In this document: positions 33,511-44,701 of the stretch, piece by piece
How the letters are laid out: each line of letters opens with the position of its first letter
Position numbering within the stretch: position 1 is the first letter of the stretch
Assembly (NCBI RefSeq): GCF_004349135.1
Contig: NZ_SMFN01000005.1
Span: 32,844-96,843, forward strand
DNA: 64,000 nucleotides
Direction of reading: 5' to 3'
Source of the DNA: Flavobacterium sandaracinum
GTDB taxonomy: Bacteria > Bacteroidota > Bacteroidia > Flavobacteriales > Flavobacteriaceae
Program-made: the position numbers and the translations under genes
Notes under the pieces: generated by a model
The model's input: the letters and a program-made list of their open reading frames with translations, nothing else
Database searches by the model: none
What the model was told of the DNA's origin: nothing

Positions 33511-34800
33511 TTATCTATTAGAGCGTCTGTCATTACTTTGACTCGGGCGTCTTGGACCAAAACTGTTATTGCTGCTTCGGTTTGTAGTTTCGGTTTTTGG
33601 TTTTCGCGGAGTTGAATCGCGTTGTTGTCTTCCTTGCCCTTGTTTAATTGGTTCTTTGGAAGCGTTAGGATCTGGTTCAAAACCTTTGATGTTTTCTTTA
33701 GGTAAATTTAAACCTACCAGTTTTTCTATATCACGTAAAAACACCGTTTCGTCCGGGCTGAATAACGAAATAGCTTCTCCATTTGCTCCAGCTCTTCCGG
33801 TACGACCAATTCGGTGAACGTAATCTTCAGGAATATTAGGCAATTCAAAATTGACAACATGCGGCAGCAATGGAATATCCAGACCTCGCGCGGCAATATC
33901 AGTAGCGACTAAAGCTGTTAGGCTTCCATCTTTGAAACCCGCTAAGGCTTTGGTTCGTGCGCCTTGCCCTTTGTTACCGTGAATAGCTGCTGCTTTAATA
34001 CCGGCGCTAATCATGCTTTCCGTCAGTTTGTTAGCGCCTTGTTTGGTACGGGTAAAAACTAAAATCTGTTTCCAGTTTCCTTCCGTGATCAATTTAATGA
34101 TTAATTCTGTTTTTTTCTCTTTGGCAACAGGATATATTATTTGAGTAATAGCATCCACTGTTGTATTTTCCGGGGTAGCTTCTACATGAACGGGATGGTG
34201 CAAAATTCCCATCGCCAATTTCTTGATGTCTGTTGAGAATGTTGCCGAAAACATCAAGTTTTGTCTTTTTGAAGGCAATACTTTTATAATGCGCTCAATG
34301 TCTCTTACGAAACCCATGTCCAGCATGCGGTCTGCTTCGTCAAGAACTAAGATTTCTACTTTAGCAAGTGATATTAGTCCTTGATTTTGCAAATCGATTA
34401 ATCGACCTGGCGTGGCCACTAAAATATCGACACCCTGACGCAGTTGTGTCACTTGTGGATTCTGGTTTACACCACCAAAAATAACGGTGCTTTTCAGGTC
34501 TAAAAACACACTGTACTCTTTGATATTCGCTAATATTTGCGCGGCTAATTCTCTTGTTGGCGTTAATATTAAGGCCCGAATAGGTCTTTGTCTTAAGTGC
34601 TGCCCTTGTGATAATAGTTGTAAAATAGGTAATGTAAAGCCGGCTGTTTTTCCTGTTCCTGTTTGTGCGGATGCCAGAACATCTTTACCTTCTAATATTG
34701 GGGGAATTGCTTTTTGTTGTATTGGAGAAGGAGTTGTATATCCTTTTTTGCTGATGGCTTTAAGTAAAGCATCAGATAAACCTAATGAGTTAAATGACAT
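33511..34800 (-). CDS. rhlE: DEAD-box RNA helicase, RhlE-like
   Basis: 429 residues. All helicase motifs are present: Q motif ([14 protein letters not shown]), [42 protein letters not shown] and [10 protein letters not shown]. The last 60 residues are a basic, Gln/Arg/Ser-rich tail that probably binds RNA non-specifically. RhlE-type enzymes work in ribosome assembly and cold adaptation. A -7 box lies about 54 nt upstream, and the terminator of the preceding metallopeptidase separates the two genes. Confidence 0.93.
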   Translation of the reverse strand: MSFNSLGLSDALLKAISKKGYTTPSPIQQKAIPPILEGKDVLASAQTGTGKTAGFTLPILQLLSQGQHLRQRPIRALILTPTRELAAQILANIKEYSVFLDLKSTVIFGGVNQNPQVTQLRQGVDILVATPGRLIDLQNQGLISLAKVEILVLDEADRMLDMGFVRDIERIIKVLPSKRQNLMFSATFSTDIKKLAMGILHHPVHVEATPENTTVDAITQIIYPVAKEKKTELIIKLITEGNWKQILVFTRTKQGANKLTESMISAGIKAAAIHGNKGQGARTKALAGFKDGSLTALVATDIAARGLDIPLLPHVVNFELPNIPEDYVHRIGRTGRAGANGEAISLFSPDETVFLRDIEKLVGLNLPKENIKGFEPDPNASKEPIKQGQGRQQRDSTPRKPKTETTNRSSNNSFGPRRPSQSNDRRSNR

Positions 34801-34854
34801 AAATGGTGTTTATAAAGTAAACACTAGTATGTAGGTTACTTTTTTAATTGGGCG

Positions 34855-34862
34855 CAAAGGTA
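34855..34862 (-). promoter_or_regulatory. -7 box (TACCTTTG) of the helicase gene
   Basis: Perfect TAnnTTTG on the minus strand, leaving a leader of roughly 45-50 nt to the ATG at 34800. Confidence 0.55.
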
Positions 34863-34917
34863 CTGTTAATTTTTCCGATGTGCTTTTGATTGACCCGATT
34901 TGTTTAAATATAAGCAC

Positions 34918-34948
34918 AAAAAAAAATCGGGAATAGATCCCGATTTTT
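34918..34948 (-). terminator. Intrinsic terminator of the metallopeptidase gene
   Basis: Stem AAAAATCGGGA/TCCCGATTTTT, 5-nt loop, with T-rich sequence following on the minus strand, 22 nt after the stop. Confidence 0.88.
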
Positions 34949-34969
34949 AAATTCTTATTGAATTGAACT

Positions 34970-35830
34970 TTATCTTATTTCTGCAAAAGTATCGCCTTGA
35001 GTGATATCTCCCGATTTATAGCCTTTCATAAACCAAGCTTTTCGTTGTGCAGAAGTTCCGTGCGTAAAAGATTCGGGAACAATATGTCCTTGAATTTTAG
35101 CTTGAATTGCATCATCACCTACGGCATGTGCCGCACTTAATGCTTCTTCAATATCGCCTTCTTCTAGGAAGTTGTTCATTTTTTGATTGTAATGTGTCCA
35201 AACACCTGCGTAAAAATCAGCCTGTAATTCCAGCGCTACTGATAATTTATTGGCTTCAGCCTGGCTTTTTCCTTGTTGCATTTGTCTCATTTTTGCGGAA
35301 GTTCCTAGTACCGTTTGTACGTGATGACCAATTTCGTGTGCAATTACGTATGCTGTTGCAAAATCGCCTCCTTGAGCACCAAATTTAGTTTTCAGTTCTT
35401 CAAAAAATGATAAATCCATGTAGACTTTTTGGTCTGCTGGACAATAAAAAGGTCCAGATGCAGAAGTAGCGTTACCGCACTTTGTTTCAACAGCTTGGGT
35501 AAACAATACTAAATTTGGTCTTTCATACTGCATATTATTCTCTTGAAATATTTTCTTCCACACATCCTCCGTATCTACTAATATGGCTTCTATAAATTTG
35601 CCTTCTTCGATTTCGGCTGCGGTTAAATCTCTTTGTTCCGTTGGAGCGCTATTTCCTTGATTCATTTGTTCTAGGATTGGCGTAAGCATTTGGACATTTT
35701 CTCCACCAAAAGTGTTTAGTAACAAAATAATAATACCAATAATTCCACCTCCAACAATTGTTTTTCCACCAGAAGACATTCCTCTTCGGTCTTCAAAATT
35801 TTCACTTGAACGTCTGCCACTCCATTTCAT
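34970..35830 (-). CDS. ypfJ: Neutral zinc metallopeptidase, YpfJ/KPN_02809 family
   Basis: 286 residues. N-terminal MKWSGRRSSENFEDRRG followed by a Gly-rich membrane anchor about 24-40 is characteristic of this family. The zinc-binding HEIGHH is at 165-170 with a downstream ELQADFYAG motif supplying the third ligand, and the end GDTFAEIR matches the usual C-terminus. Catalysis would be outside the inner membrane. Physiological substrates are not known. Single gene with a -7 box upstream and a terminator downstream. Confidence 0.92.
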   Translation of the reverse strand: MKWSGRRSSENFEDRRGMSSGGKTIVGGGIIGIIILLLNTFGGENVQMLTPILEQMNQGNSAPTEQRDLTAAEIEEGKFIEAILVDTEDVWKKIFQENNMQYERPNLVLFTQAVETKCGNATSASGPFYCPADQKVYMDLSFFEELKTKFGAQGGDFATAYVIAHEIGHHVQTVLGTSAKMRQMQQGKSQAEANKLSVALELQADFYAGVWTHYNQKMNNFLEEGDIEEALSAAHAVGDDAIQAKIQGHIVPESFTHGTSAQRKAWFMKGYKSGDITQGDTFAEIR

Positions 35831-35868
35831 AATCTGTTATTTTTAATTGTTAGTACGCTTTTGTGTTA

Positions 35869-35876
35869 CAAAATTA
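35869..35876 (-). promoter_or_regulatory. -7 box (TAATTTTG) of ypfJ
   Basis: Perfect TAnnTTTG on the minus strand, about 38 nt before the ATG at 35830. Confidence 0.5.
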
Positions 35877-35917
35877 CATCATTTTAGGTATAATTATTTT
35901 ATCTTTTTAAATTGAGT

Positions 35918-38900
35918 TCAGTGTACCCATTTCAAAAATGTTTCTTCAATGATTCCTTTTATTATTGGTTTTGGAATATAATCATTCATACCTGCATTTA
36001 GACATTTTTCTTTTTCTTCTTTTTCTGTTCCCGCGGTAATGGCAATTATAGGTACGTCCTGTCCCGATTTTAAGTTCCGAATGATTTCTGTCGCTTCATA
36101 ACCATTCATCACAGGCATTTGGATATCCATAAAAATAATATCAGGATTTATTTTTTCATATTGTTCTACAGCTTCTTTACCATTTACAACTTGATAAATA
36201 GAAGTAGGTACCGATAAGTTTTTGATAATAGTTTGAAGTAACAACATGTTCACCTTGTTGTCCTCCACTATTAAAACAGTTATTATTTTAGTTGTGACTT
36301 TGCTTCTCACTGCTATGTCTTTAATGGTATCAAAATTAGTATCGAATAAGCTAATACTTTCAGATGCTTCGTTACTAGTTTTTAATTCTAAGTCAAAATA
36401 GAAAGTACTTCCTACATCTACTGTACTCTCTAATTGTAAATGACTGTTCATCAAACCAAGCAATTGATTTGAAATTGTTAGTCCTAAACCCGTGCCACCA
36501 AATTTTCTAGTAGTTGAGCTGTCTTCTTGTGAAAAGGCCTGAAATATTTTCTTTTTATTTTCTTCTAATATTCCAATTCCTGTATCGATTACGGCAAATC
36601 GAATTATATTTCTTGAATTATCTATTTCCTTGATTAAGGATAGTTCTAGTTTTATAGCACCTTTTAAAGTGAATTTCACTGCATTGGCTAATAAATTGAT
36701 TAAAATTTGTTTCAAGCGAACGCTATCGATCCAAAGATATTTAGGGATATCAGACGGAATAATAAGTTCTAAATTCAACTTTTTTTGATTGGACTCATAT
36801 AAAATTAAATCAATTACAGGTTTTAATATTTCATGAATATCATATTTTTCAATGTATAAATCGAGTTTACCGGCTTCAATTTTTGAAAAATCAAGAATGT
36901 CATTGATAATGTCTAGTAAAGAATGTGCAGATTGACTTATCGTTGTCATGTATTTCTCCTGTGTGATTCCAAGGTTTGTCTTCATTAATAAATCAGTGAA
37001 CCCAATAATTCCATTTAAAGGCGTTCTTATTTCATGACTCATGTTCGCTAGAAATTCAGATTTAGCTTTGTTGGCGGCTTCAGCTAATTCTTTTTGTTGC
37101 ATAACGGTTTCGGTTTTTTTTCTCTCGGTAATATCAATAAAAATGCCTTCAATAAAAGCAATTTTTCCATCTTTATAGATAGTATCACCAAACTCTTCTA
37201 CCCAAACAATGTGATTGTCTTTGTGTATAATTCGGTACGTTAAATGAATTGGGATTCTGTTGTCTATTGCATATTTCTGAGCAGCAATAGTGCTCACTTT
37301 ATCTTCGGGATGAATTAAATCAATAAATGACAATTGATTATTTAAGAATTCTGATTTTGGATGACCAGTAAGTTTTTCAATTTCATCATTGATATAAATT
37401 TTAGTATTATCGTCATCATAATTTGATAAATATACACTTCCTGGAATATTATTAGCTAACAATCGGAATTTTTCTTCACTTTCATAAATAGCGGTTTCAT
37501 TTGTAATGCGCTCTATTGAAGATGCGATGTTACTCGCTAATGTTTGTAAAATATTTACTTCATCCTCTGACCATTTTCGCTCTTCCTTTGTATCATCAAA
37601 TCCCAAAAATCCATGGAATTTGTCTTTTACAAAAATTGGAAAAAGGATTAGAGACACTACGTCAACATTAATCAGTTTATTTCTTAAGGAAACATTTTGA
37701 ATTTTAGGAATTAAGGCTGTATATATTTTATTATTTAGAAGGGGCGTTATTAGTTCTTCAAAGTATTCTTGTGGTAAATTTTGAAGCTTAACATTGTTTT
37801 CAGATAGTTTTATGTTTTGTATTATCCACCTGTATTTTTGACTTATCAAACCTGTATTTAAATCATTTTCGTAGTAATATGCTCTATGAGATTTAGTCGC
37901 TTTTCCCATAATTATAAGAACATCTGAGAAAATATCGTTGATGTCATTGCTGTTTAAAAATTTCTCGGTGCAAAGAGCCATAGCCGATAACAAATCACTC
38001 TTATATTTTAATTTTTTCTCTGCTTCGTATCTACTATGAGAAATTATAGTCAATGAGATGATGTCAGAGATTGTTCTGGCGAAAATAATATCATCATTAT
38101 CCCATAACCTTTTATTTTTTGCCGTTTCAAAGCTGATCGTCCCAGTTAGTTCGCCACTGATAAAAACAGGAATGTCAAGTTGAGATTTGATATCATATTT
38201 TAGAAAATAATTTTCTTTAAATTCTGATAATTCCCATTTTTTAAATACATCAGGTGCACTTATTTGTTTTTTGCTTTTTATAGATTCAAAGTAAATAGGA
38301 TAATTTTCCTTTTCAATAACATATCCTTTACTAAAGGTATTGGTTTCTAATTCATACAAGTTTTCACAAGTAATCAACTCTTCGGTATAATTCCAATAAC
38401 TAACTCGATTGCATTTAGTAGCTTTTGCAGCAGCTTCAATGATTTGCATTATACTAAGATCAAGATTTTTGTAACTACTAAAGTTTGTAGTGGATAGTTT
38501 TTTAATTGTTTTGTTGTAATCTTCTACTTTTTTCTGACGAATTTTATTTTCAAATTCAATATTTTTTAATTTAGTAATATCTCTTGCAATACCGGAGTAT
38601 CCTATTAAGATTCCTGTTTCATTTCGATTGGTAATTACTTTTTGAGATACCCATAATTCTTCGCCGTTCTTTTTAAGTAATGGAAATTCGATCGTAGGAA
38701 AGTCTTGCTCATTTTCTAACAAATTCTGATAAAAGCTTTTGATTTTAGTACAGTAATCTTCGCGTATGAATTCTAAATAATGTTTGGTCAACATTTCTTT
38801 TTTGTAGTATCCTAACGTTTTTATCGTAAATTCATTTACAAAGGTGAAATTACCCAGGTTGTCTACCTCAAAAATAAGATCAGTTGCGTTTTGAATTAAA

Positions 38901-39928
38901 TTTTTATATTGATTTTGTAAATTGATTTCACTAGTCACATCTTGACCAATACCAATAATTAAATCATCTGAAAATTTCTTGTCATTCCATTGTATGTGCT
39001 TGTAATCTCCGTTTTTACATTTTACTTTTCGGGTAAAAATTCTATCAACTTTAAACTTCTTGTGATAGTCTTCCCCATAGAATTCAGTATCTTCGCTTAC
39101 TTTCCAATAGCCCAATCCCATAACTTCGGCTACAGTGTAACCTAAAATGGTCCCTACATTTTCACTACAAAAAACAATTTCTCCTTTTTTATTTGTTGCT
39201 AAAATCAGAGAATTTCCTTTGTTGATAATTTGATTGTTAAATTTAGTTACATTATTATTATTTATCCACAATATGAAGCGAATATAATTTATAATTACAA
39301 TGATAACGGAGTTGATAAATAATACTAAAATTGTTTTAAAGGGCACTAATTCAAAAACATAAATAACAACAAAATAGATAGTGACAGCCGTTATAAAACC
39401 CCAGTACAGTTTTAAAGATTTGAGAACGATATAGGAAAAAAATAACGTTACTACAAAAGCTATTATAGGAATAATATCTGTAGGAGTAACTATTATATTC
39501 CTACAAATTACGCTAAAATAGAGTAAAAAACAAACAGTAAAAATTTTTTGAATATTTCTAAAAATTATTTCGGATTTGGTGCTGATATAAAACAAAATCA
39601 GAAAGCAGGCTCCGATACTGAAGTTAATTACCAGTAAGCTTTTAGGTCTGATTTTTAAAAATTCATAAGTAATTTCTATGATGGGTAATATGATTCCTAA
39701 AAACAGCAGATAAATTTGATATTCCTTTTTTTTAGTAATGGCCTTGGCACTTTTTTCCAATAAATTACTTTTTAATCCTGTTCTTATTTTGAAAATCTTA
39801 TATATTAGAAAAAGGATTAAAACAGGAATAACAATACAAAATAGCACATTAGTTACTAATGAGTTAGGTGTCCACAAAAAAATCAATTCTCTTGGGGAAG
39901 TATATAATTGGCTATAGTAGAATACCAT
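35918..39928 (-). CDS. Hybrid sensor histidine kinase/response regulator with PAS and GAF domains
   Basis: 1336 residues. N-terminal membrane block with about seven hydrophobic segments (residues about 20-225), then two PAS domains (about 235-455; [32 protein letters not shown]), two GAF domains (about 480-635 and 645-810), a third PAS with PAC (about 820-940; ending [10 protein letters not shown]), HisKA with His965 in [10 protein letters not shown], HATPase ([25 protein letters not shown]) and a receiver with Asp1268 in [14 protein letters not shown]. There is no output domain or DNA-binding partner next to it, so its phosphotransfer target is elsewhere. Orphan, multi-sensor arrangement. 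Ligand unknown. Confidence 0.93.
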   Translation of the reverse strand: MVFYYSQLYTSPRELIFLWTPNSLVTNVLFCIVIPVLILFLIYKIFKIRTGLKSNLLEKSAKAITKKKEYQIYLLFLGIILPIIEITYEFLKIRPKSLLVINFSIGACFLILFYISTKSEIIFRNIQKIFTVCFLLYFSVICRNIIVTPTDIIPIIAFVVTLFFSYIVLKSLKLYWGFITAVTIYFVVIYVFELVPFKTILVLFINSVIIVIINYIRFILWINNNNVTKFNNQIINKGNSLILATNKKGEIVFCSENVGTILGYTVAEVMGLGYWKVSEDTEFYGEDYHKKFKVDRIFTRKVKCKNGDYKHIQWNDKKFSDDLIIGIGQDVTSEINLQNQYKNLIQNATDLIFEVDNLGNFTFVNEFTIKTLGYYKKEMLTKHYLEFIREDYCTKIKSFYQNLLENEQDFPTIEFPLLKKNGEELWVSQKVITNRNETGILIGYSGIARDITKLKNIEFENKIRQKKVEDYNKTIKKLSTTNFSSYKNLDLSIMQIIEAAAKATKCNRVSYWNYTEELITCENLYELETNTFSKGYVIEKENYPIYFESIKSKKQISAPDVFKKWELSEFKENYFLKYDIKSQLDIPVFISGELTGTISFETAKNKRLWDNDDIIFARTISDIISLTIISHSRYEAEKKLKYKSDLLSAMALCTEKFLNSNDINDIFSDVLIIMGKATKSHRAYYYENDLNTGLISQKYRWIIQNIKLSENNVKLQNLPQEYFEELITPLLNNKIYTALIPKIQNVSLRNKLINVDVVSLILFPIFVKDKFHGFLGFDDTKEERKWSEDEVNILQTLASNIASSIERITNETAIYESEEKFRLLANNIPGSVYLSNYDDDNTKIYINDEIEKLTGHPKSEFLNNQLSFIDLIHPEDKVSTIAAQKYAIDNRIPIHLTYRIIHKDNHIVWVEEFGDTIYKDGKIAFIEGIFIDITERKKTETVMQQKELAEAANKAKSEFLANMSHEIRTPLNGIIGFTDLLMKTNLGITQEKYMTTISQSAHSLLDIINDILDFSKIEAGKLDLYIEKYDIHEILKPVIDLILYESNQKKLNLELIIPSDIPKYLWIDSVRLKQILINLLANAVKFTLKGAIKLELSLIKEIDNSRNIIRFAVIDTGIGILEENKKKIFQAFSQEDSSTTRKFGGTGLGLTISNQLLGLMNSHLQLESTVDVGSTFYFDLELKTSNEASESISLFDTNFDTIKDIAVRSKVTTKIITVLIVEDNKVNMLLLQTIIKNLSVPTSIYQVVNGKEAVEQYEKINPDIIFMDIQMPVMNGYEATEIIRNLKSGQDVPIIAITAGTEKEEKEKCLNAGMNDYIPKPIIKGIIEETFLKWVH

Positions 39929-40005
39929 AGGTTGTATTGGCTTAGGTTAAAAACTAAATTAATTAGGAGTTATTTTGGCAGTTAATTTAGTAATTTATTT
40001 TAAAT

Positions 40006-40045
40006 AAAAAACCAAAACAGATTGCTATTTCTGTAATGGTTTTTA
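40006..40045 (-). terminator. Terminator after the aldehyde dehydrogenase operon
   Basis: Interrupted stem AAAACC...ACAGA/TCTGT...GGTTTT with T-rich flank on the minus strand, 17 nt beyond the membrane-protein stop. Confidence 0.55.
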
Positions 40046-40062
40046 TTCAAATACAAGTTTAA

Positions 40063-40845
40063 TTAGATTGTTTCCTCTTGCTCAATTTCGCTTTCAAATC
40101 CAATTATTTTACTATAAATAACGTAGTATAAAGAATACATAAAAGGTATAGTAAAGAAAATTCCGATACAACATCCTATTAATCCCACCATTATTGCAAC
40201 ACCTCCAACGATAATTAAACCCAATAGAATCAGGGGTTGTTTCGATACAATCATAAGACTTGTTTCTATAGCTTCAATGGCTTTTAATTTCCCGAAAATG
40301 ATAAGCGGAATCATTAAGATGGTGAATAAAGTTACAGTCAAGGTATTAACAAAACCCAGAATTGGAATTTGTGCGTAATCAATTATCGCAGAGAGGATAG
40401 AGCTCACTACAGAAACGAGTAATGTAGCGATGAAAAGTTCCTTGAAATATGGAGCTTTAAAAAACTCGAACATAGTTGAAACATGAAACTCCTCATCTCT
40501 TTCAGCACAATAGGCCATTTTTATTAATCCAGCAGTAAAAGGACTTAACAACGAACCGATTAAAACGGAAACAGCTGAAATAATTAATAAAGTAGATAAA
40601 GAAAGTGCTTCTGGTTTTAGGTTTTCTGGTTTTAGAAATTCTAAAGTGGCGGCGCTGCCAAAATAAGCAATGAGTATTCCAAATGCTACTAAACTAAAGA
40701 GGAAAAAAAACACAAAAATAACTAGACCGCCATAAAGTGCAATTTTTTTGTAATTTTCGAATGCATGGTTGAAAACAGTACCAAAATCCAATTCGTATCC
40801 GTTATTTTTTATTCTTTCTATTCGATTTTGAGTAGTATTCATCAT
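40063..40845 (-). CDS. Six-helix membrane protein of unknown function
   Basis: 260 residues. A soluble N-terminal segment (ELDFGTVFNHAFENYKK) is followed by about six hydrophobic segments, with a cytosolic loop after TM3 (AERDEEFHVSTMFEFFK). This layout is seen in flavobacterial proteins often mislabelled beta-carotene monooxygenase and resembles DUF975-type proteins, but I cannot assign a function. It follows the nitroreductase gene by 24 nt and ends at a terminator, so it is probably the third gene of the aldehyde dehydrogenase operon. Confidence 0.75.
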   Translation of the reverse strand: MMNTTQNRIERIKNNGYELDFGTVFNHAFENYKKIALYGGLVIFVFFFLFSLVAFGILIAYFGSAATLEFLKPENLKPEALSLSTLLIISAVSVLIGSLLSPFTAGLIKMAYCAERDEEFHVSTMFEFFKAPYFKELFIATLLVSVVSSILSAIIDYAQIPILGFVNTLTVTLFTILMIPLIIFGKLKAIEAIETSLMIVSKQPLILLGLIIVGGVAIMVGLIGCCIGIFFTIPFMYSLYYVIYSKIIGFESEIEQEETI

Positions 40846-40869
40846 TTGGTTTTAGTATTATTTAATTGG

Positions 40870-41607
40870 TTATATTTTAAAATAGGTTTCTTCAAAAGGG
40901 ATACGGAATCGATCCCCATAAAGCCCATTTGTAGCTCTGATCCCGCATCCTATAATCATGTTTATTTCTGCAGAAGCGGGCAAATGTAGTATTTTTTTAA
41001 TTCTCAGCGAATCAAAACCTTCCATGGGACAGGTATCATATTTTATGGCAGCCATACCAATCATAAAATTTTGTGCCGCTAGTCCAGCACTTTTATGTGC
41101 CACAATCCGCATATCACTTTGGCGAGCCTGCCTATAAATGGGTTTGAATATTCCAATAATTTGAAAAGCAAGAAATTTAATCATTCCAATGATTCCAAAA
41201 AAATCAAAATAAAGAGCAGGAATAATTTTCTGATAATAATTTAAAGCAAACTTTTCTCTCTTCGAATAATCGGCTTCCGGTTTATTGCCATATTGCGCTT
41301 TTAGATACTTAATATTTGATTTAACTCTTTTGCGCCAAAGGTCTTTTCTAGTGACAACAATGACTAATTGTTGCGCCGTTTTTGCTGCGTTTTGATCAAA
41401 ACTTGCTTTCGCAATCTGCTCAATGCAATCTGGAGACACTACATGATAGAACTCCCAAAGCTGCATATTACTGCTCGTAGGTGCAAGAGCCGCTAATTGA
41501 ATGCAGTCTTTTACTTTTTGAATATCAAGTGCTTCATTTTTAAAAACACGGACAGAGCGTCTGTATTTAATAGCTTCGCTCACTGATTTTTCAGTGCTTA
41601 AATCCAT
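40870..41607 (-). CDS. Nitroreductase family protein
   Basis: 245 residues. N-terminal IKYRRSVRVFKNEALD and LAALAPTSSNMQLWEF are the FMN-binding motifs of the family, and MAAIKYDTCPMEGFD is the usual C-terminal motif. A hydrophobic insertion, PALYFDFFGIIGMIKFLAFQ (about 131-150), is larger than in typical NfsB-like proteins and may touch the membrane or cover the active site. It overlaps the aldehyde dehydrogenase gene by 10 bp, so the two are made together. Reaction unknown; FMN-dependent reduction by NAD(P)H. Confidence 0.87.
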   Translation of the reverse strand: MDLSTEKSVSEAIKYRRSVRVFKNEALDIQKVKDCIQLAALAPTSSNMQLWEFYHVVSPDCIEQIAKASFDQNAAKTAQQLVIVVTRKDLWRKRVKSNIKYLKAQYGNKPEADYSKREKFALNYYQKIIPALYFDFFGIIGMIKFLAFQIIGIFKPIYRQARQSDMRIVAHKSAGLAAQNFMIGMAAIKYDTCPMEGFDSLRIKKILHLPASAEINMIIGCGIRATNGLYGDRFRIPFEETYFKI

Positions 41608-42926
41608 TTCAATAATTTTTGAATGGTTTGTAATTTATCTTTGTACGGAGCATAGCGCATCGGTAAATCCAGCCAAGTTCCTCTTTTTACGATCGCTTTT
41701 TTATGGGAAAAAATATCAAAACTCAATTTTCCGTGATAAGCACCCATGCCAGAATTTCCAACACCACCAAAAGGAAGTTTATTGTTAGCCAAATGAATTA
41801 CTGTATCATTGACACAGCCGCCACCAAACGAATATTTTTGTAACACTTCATCTACAAAGGATTTATTTTGAGTAAATAAATACAATGATAATGGTTTTTC
41901 AAAGCTTAAAATTATTTTCTCAATATCTGCTTTTGTTTTATAAGAAAGTATGGGAAGTATGGGACCAAAAATTTCCTCCTGCATGACTTTACTGTCCATT
42001 TTAGGTTCGTCGAGTAAAGTAGGAGCTAGGTATAAGCTTTCTTTGGTAGATTTTCCTCCAAAGAGCGTTTCTTGATTTTCCAATAAGCTCAATTGACGTT
42101 CCCAGTTTTTTAAATTGATAATTCTAGCATAATCAGGAGATTCTTCTGGATTTGTTCCTAAAGCTTTTTCAATTTCCAGAATCAAGAATTTCACTAAAGT
42201 GTCCTTCATTTTATGATGTACCAAAATATAATCAGGAGCAACGCATGTTTGTCCTGCATTTATAATTTTCCCCCATACAATACGACGGGCGCTCAATTCT
42301 AAATTAGCCGTTTCATCAACAATGCAAGGGCTTTTTCCTCCTAACTCCAGAGTAACAGGAGTTAAGTTTTCGGCGGCAGCCTTCGCTACTATTTTCCCTA
42401 CAGCGACACTTCCTGTAAAAAAGATATAATCCCACCGTTTTTTTAACAAATCCGCCGCCACAGTAGCATCACCCGTGACAACTACTACCTCTTTTACAGG
42501 AAAAGTTTCACTTATAATTTTGGAAATAATAGCGGCAGTGTGTGGTGTAAGTTCGGATGGTTTTAAGGTTACTTTATTTCCAGCGGCTACTGCAGCCACA
42601 AGAGGACATAACGCTAATTGGAAAGGATAATTCCATGGTGAAAGTATTAAAACATGGCCATACGGTTCGCTGTAAACATAATCTGAAGAAGGAAAATTCA
42701 ACAACGAAGCCCTAATTTTTTTTGGCTTAGCCCAAGAATTTATATTTTTTATAGTTTCTTTAAGATCACTAATCACATAATTGGTTTCAGTTAAAACAGC
42801 TTCAAAAGCAGGTTTTTTGAAATCATCATACAAAGCCTTAATGATCGCTTCTTCATGCTTTGTAATGACATGTAATAGTTTTTTTAAGGATTCTTTTCGG
42901 TAATTTATGTCGGTTTTATGATTCAT
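41598..42926 (-). CDS. Aldehyde dehydrogenase (class 3-like)
   Basis: 442 residues, the short form typical of class 3/fatty aldehyde dehydrogenases. General-base Glu194 in LELGGKSP, catalytic Cys228 in NAGQTCVAPDY, cofactor loop FFTGSVAVGK at about 169-178, and N-terminal PWNYPF. It oxidises aldehydes to acids with NAD(P)+. No signal peptide. First gene of a minus-strand operon with the nitroreductase and membrane protein, which suggests handling of a reactive carbonyl or nitro compound (inference). No promoter box was recognised upstream. Confidence 0.93.
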   Translation of the reverse strand: MNHKTDINYRKESLKKLLHVITKHEEAIIKALYDDFKKPAFEAVLTETNYVISDLKETIKNINSWAKPKKIRASLLNFPSSDYVYSEPYGHVLILSPWNYPFQLALCPLVAAVAAGNKVTLKPSELTPHTAAIISKIISETFPVKEVVVVTGDATVAADLLKKRWDYIFFTGSVAVGKIVAKAAAENLTPVTLELGGKSPCIVDETANLELSARRIVWGKIINAGQTCVAPDYILVHHKMKDTLVKFLILEIEKALGTNPEESPDYARIINLKNWERQLSLLENQETLFGGKSTKESLYLAPTLLDEPKMDSKVMQEEIFGPILPILSYKTKADIEKIILSFEKPLSLYLFTQNKSFVDEVLQKYSFGGGCVNDTVIHLANNKLPFGGVGNSGMGAYHGKLSFDIFSHKKAIVKRGTWLDLPMRYAPYKDKLQTIQKLLKWI

Positions 42927-42991
42927 TAGATGATTTTAGTTTTAAAAATACAGATTATTATTTTAATCCAAGTTTCTATTCCAAATAAAAA

Positions 42992-43022
42992 CGAAAAAAC
43001 AGGAAAAATTATTCCTGTTTTA
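42992..43022 (-). terminator. Intrinsic terminator of panB-rluA operon
   Basis: Stem AAAACAGGAA/TTCCTGTTTT, 6-nt loop, T-rich on the minus side, 50 nt past the pseudouridine synthase stop. Confidence 0.85.
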
Positions 43023-43071
43023 TAATACATAAGTCTTTGAAGTATCTATTTTGTTACTATTCCAATAAAAA

Positions 43072-43761
43072 TTAAATAGCATTCCAGATCACATCGTTTG
43101 GTACTGCTGCAACTATTTCAATATCTTCTTTGGTTACAGGATGTGTAAAAACTAATTTTCGAGCGTGCAAATGAATTCCACCATCAGGGTTACTTCGGTC
43201 AAAACCATACTTCAAATCTCCTTTTATTGGGGACCCAATAGCCGAAAGTTGCGCCCTAATTTGATGGTGTCTGCCAGTATGAAGATTGATTTCCAGAGCG
43301 AAATAATTGTTGAGTTCCTTAATGATTTTATAGTCTAAACTAGCTAGTTTACTGTCGGGAACTTCTTTTAAATGTGCTTTTGAAGAATTGTTTTTTTCGT
43401 TTCTTTTTAAATAATGAACGAGTTTATCTTCAGACTTTAAAGGTTTATTTTTGACAATACACCAATAGGTTTTTTGAGTTTCCCGGTTACTGAATAACTC
43501 ATTCATCCTCGTCAATGCTTTAGTAGTTCGGGCAAAAACCACAATTCCAGTTGTGGGTCTGTCTAAACGATGTACGACGCCCAGAAATACTTCTCCAGGC
43601 TTACTGTATTTGTCTTTAATGTATTCTTTAACAACATCAGACAATGGTTTATCACCCGTTTTATCGCCTTGTACAATATCGCCCACACGCTTATTGACCA
43701 CAATGAGGTGGTTGTCTTCATGCAGAATTTGAATATTGTTTTTATTGGATATAATCTTCAT
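43072..43761 (-). CDS. RluA-family pseudouridine synthase
   Basis: 229 residues. Catalytic Asp67 in HRLDRPTTG, with LHTGRHHQIRAQLS near 160-173 and the closing HARKLVFTHP. No S4 domain, so it belongs to the short RluA/RluC-like group, with the rRNA or tRNA target not predictable. Begins 20 nt after panB, with which it forms a two-gene operon, an arrangement I regard as common in Flavobacteriia. Confidence 0.9.
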   Translation of the reverse strand: MKIISNKNNIQILHEDNHLIVVNKRVGDIVQGDKTGDKPLSDVVKEYIKDKYSKPGEVFLGVVHRLDRPTTGIVVFARTTKALTRMNELFSNRETQKTYWCIVKNKPLKSEDKLVHYLKRNEKNNSSKAHLKEVPDSKLASLDYKIIKELNNYFALEINLHTGRHHQIRAQLSAIGSPIKGDLKYGFDRSNPDGGIHLHARKLVFTHPVTKEDIEIVAAVPNDVIWNAI

Positions 43762-43781
43762 ATTAGCTCCCCTTTATAGGA

Positions 43782-44600
43782 TTAATATTGCTCATTTGCA
43801 TTAGGGAAATCACTCGATTTCACATCAGCTACATATTGACCTATAGCAGTGGTCATTCCCTCATATAAGTTCATATATCTTCTCAAGAAACGAGGGCTGA
43901 ATTCATTGTTCATTCCTAACATATCGTGAATCACTAGAACCTGTCCGTCAACTCCGCCACCGGCACCAATGCCTATAACTGGAATCGATATGCTTTGGGC
44001 TACTTTCTCGGCTAAATGTGCTGGTATTTTTTCTAAAACTAAGGCGAAGCAACCTAGTCTTTCAAGTAATTTAGCATCTTCGATTAGTTTATGTGCTTCT
44101 TCTTCTTCCTTAGCGCGAACGGTATAAGTCCCAAATTTATAAATGGATTGTGGGGTTAAACCCAAATGGCCCATAACAGGAATTCCTGCGTTTAATATTT
44201 TCTTGATAGACTCTTTAATTTCTTTACCACCTTCTAACTTTACTGCGTGTCCACCGCTTTCTTTCATAATTCTAATAGCAGATCGCAAGGCTTCTTTGGG
44301 ATCTGATTGATAGCTTCCAAAAGGTAAATCCACGACAACTAAAGCTCTTTCTATAGCTCTAACTACAGAGGAGGCATGGTAGATCATCTGATCTAAAGTG
44401 ATAGGTAATGTTGTTTCATGACCTGCCATGACATTTGAAGCAGAATCACCAACGAGAATTACATCGATTCCGGCAGTATCAACGATTTTTGCCATAGTGT
44501 AATCATAAGCCGTTAGCATAGAGATTTTCTCTCCGTTGGCTTTCATATCAATCAGTGATTTCGTGGTAATCCTTTTGTAATCTTTTTTAGCGACAGACAT
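43782..44600 (-). CDS. panB: 3-methyl-2-oxobutanoate hydroxymethyltransferase
   Basis: 272 residues. Ketopantoate synthesis from alpha-ketoisovalerate and methylenetetrahydrofolate, the first step of pantothenate and CoA production. Motifs: [14 protein letters not shown] near 28, [17 protein letters not shown] near 48 with the Mg2+-binding Asp, VKLEGG near 119 and [18 protein letters not shown] near 205. Full length, cytoplasmic. First gene of the pair with the RluA-family enzyme. panC and panD are not in this window. Confidence 0.96.
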   Translation of the reverse strand: MSVAKKDYKRITTKSLIDMKANGEKISMLTAYDYTMAKIVDTAGIDVILVGDSASNVMAGHETTLPITLDQMIYHASSVVRAIERALVVVDLPFGSYQSDPKEALRSAIRIMKESGGHAVKLEGGKEIKESIKKILNAGIPVMGHLGLTPQSIYKFGTYTVRAKEEEEAHKLIEDAKLLERLGCFALVLEKIPAHLAEKVAQSISIPVIGIGAGGGVDGQVLVIHDMLGMNNEFSPRFLRRYMNLYEGMTTAIGQYVADVKSSDFPNANEQY

Positions 44601-44701
44601 AGTTGTTATTTTAAGCTTGTAAAGGTAATGAAATGTATAATTTTTGATGAAAAATGTAACACTAATATTGTTACAGATACAAATTAATTAAAAAAAGAAT
44701 C

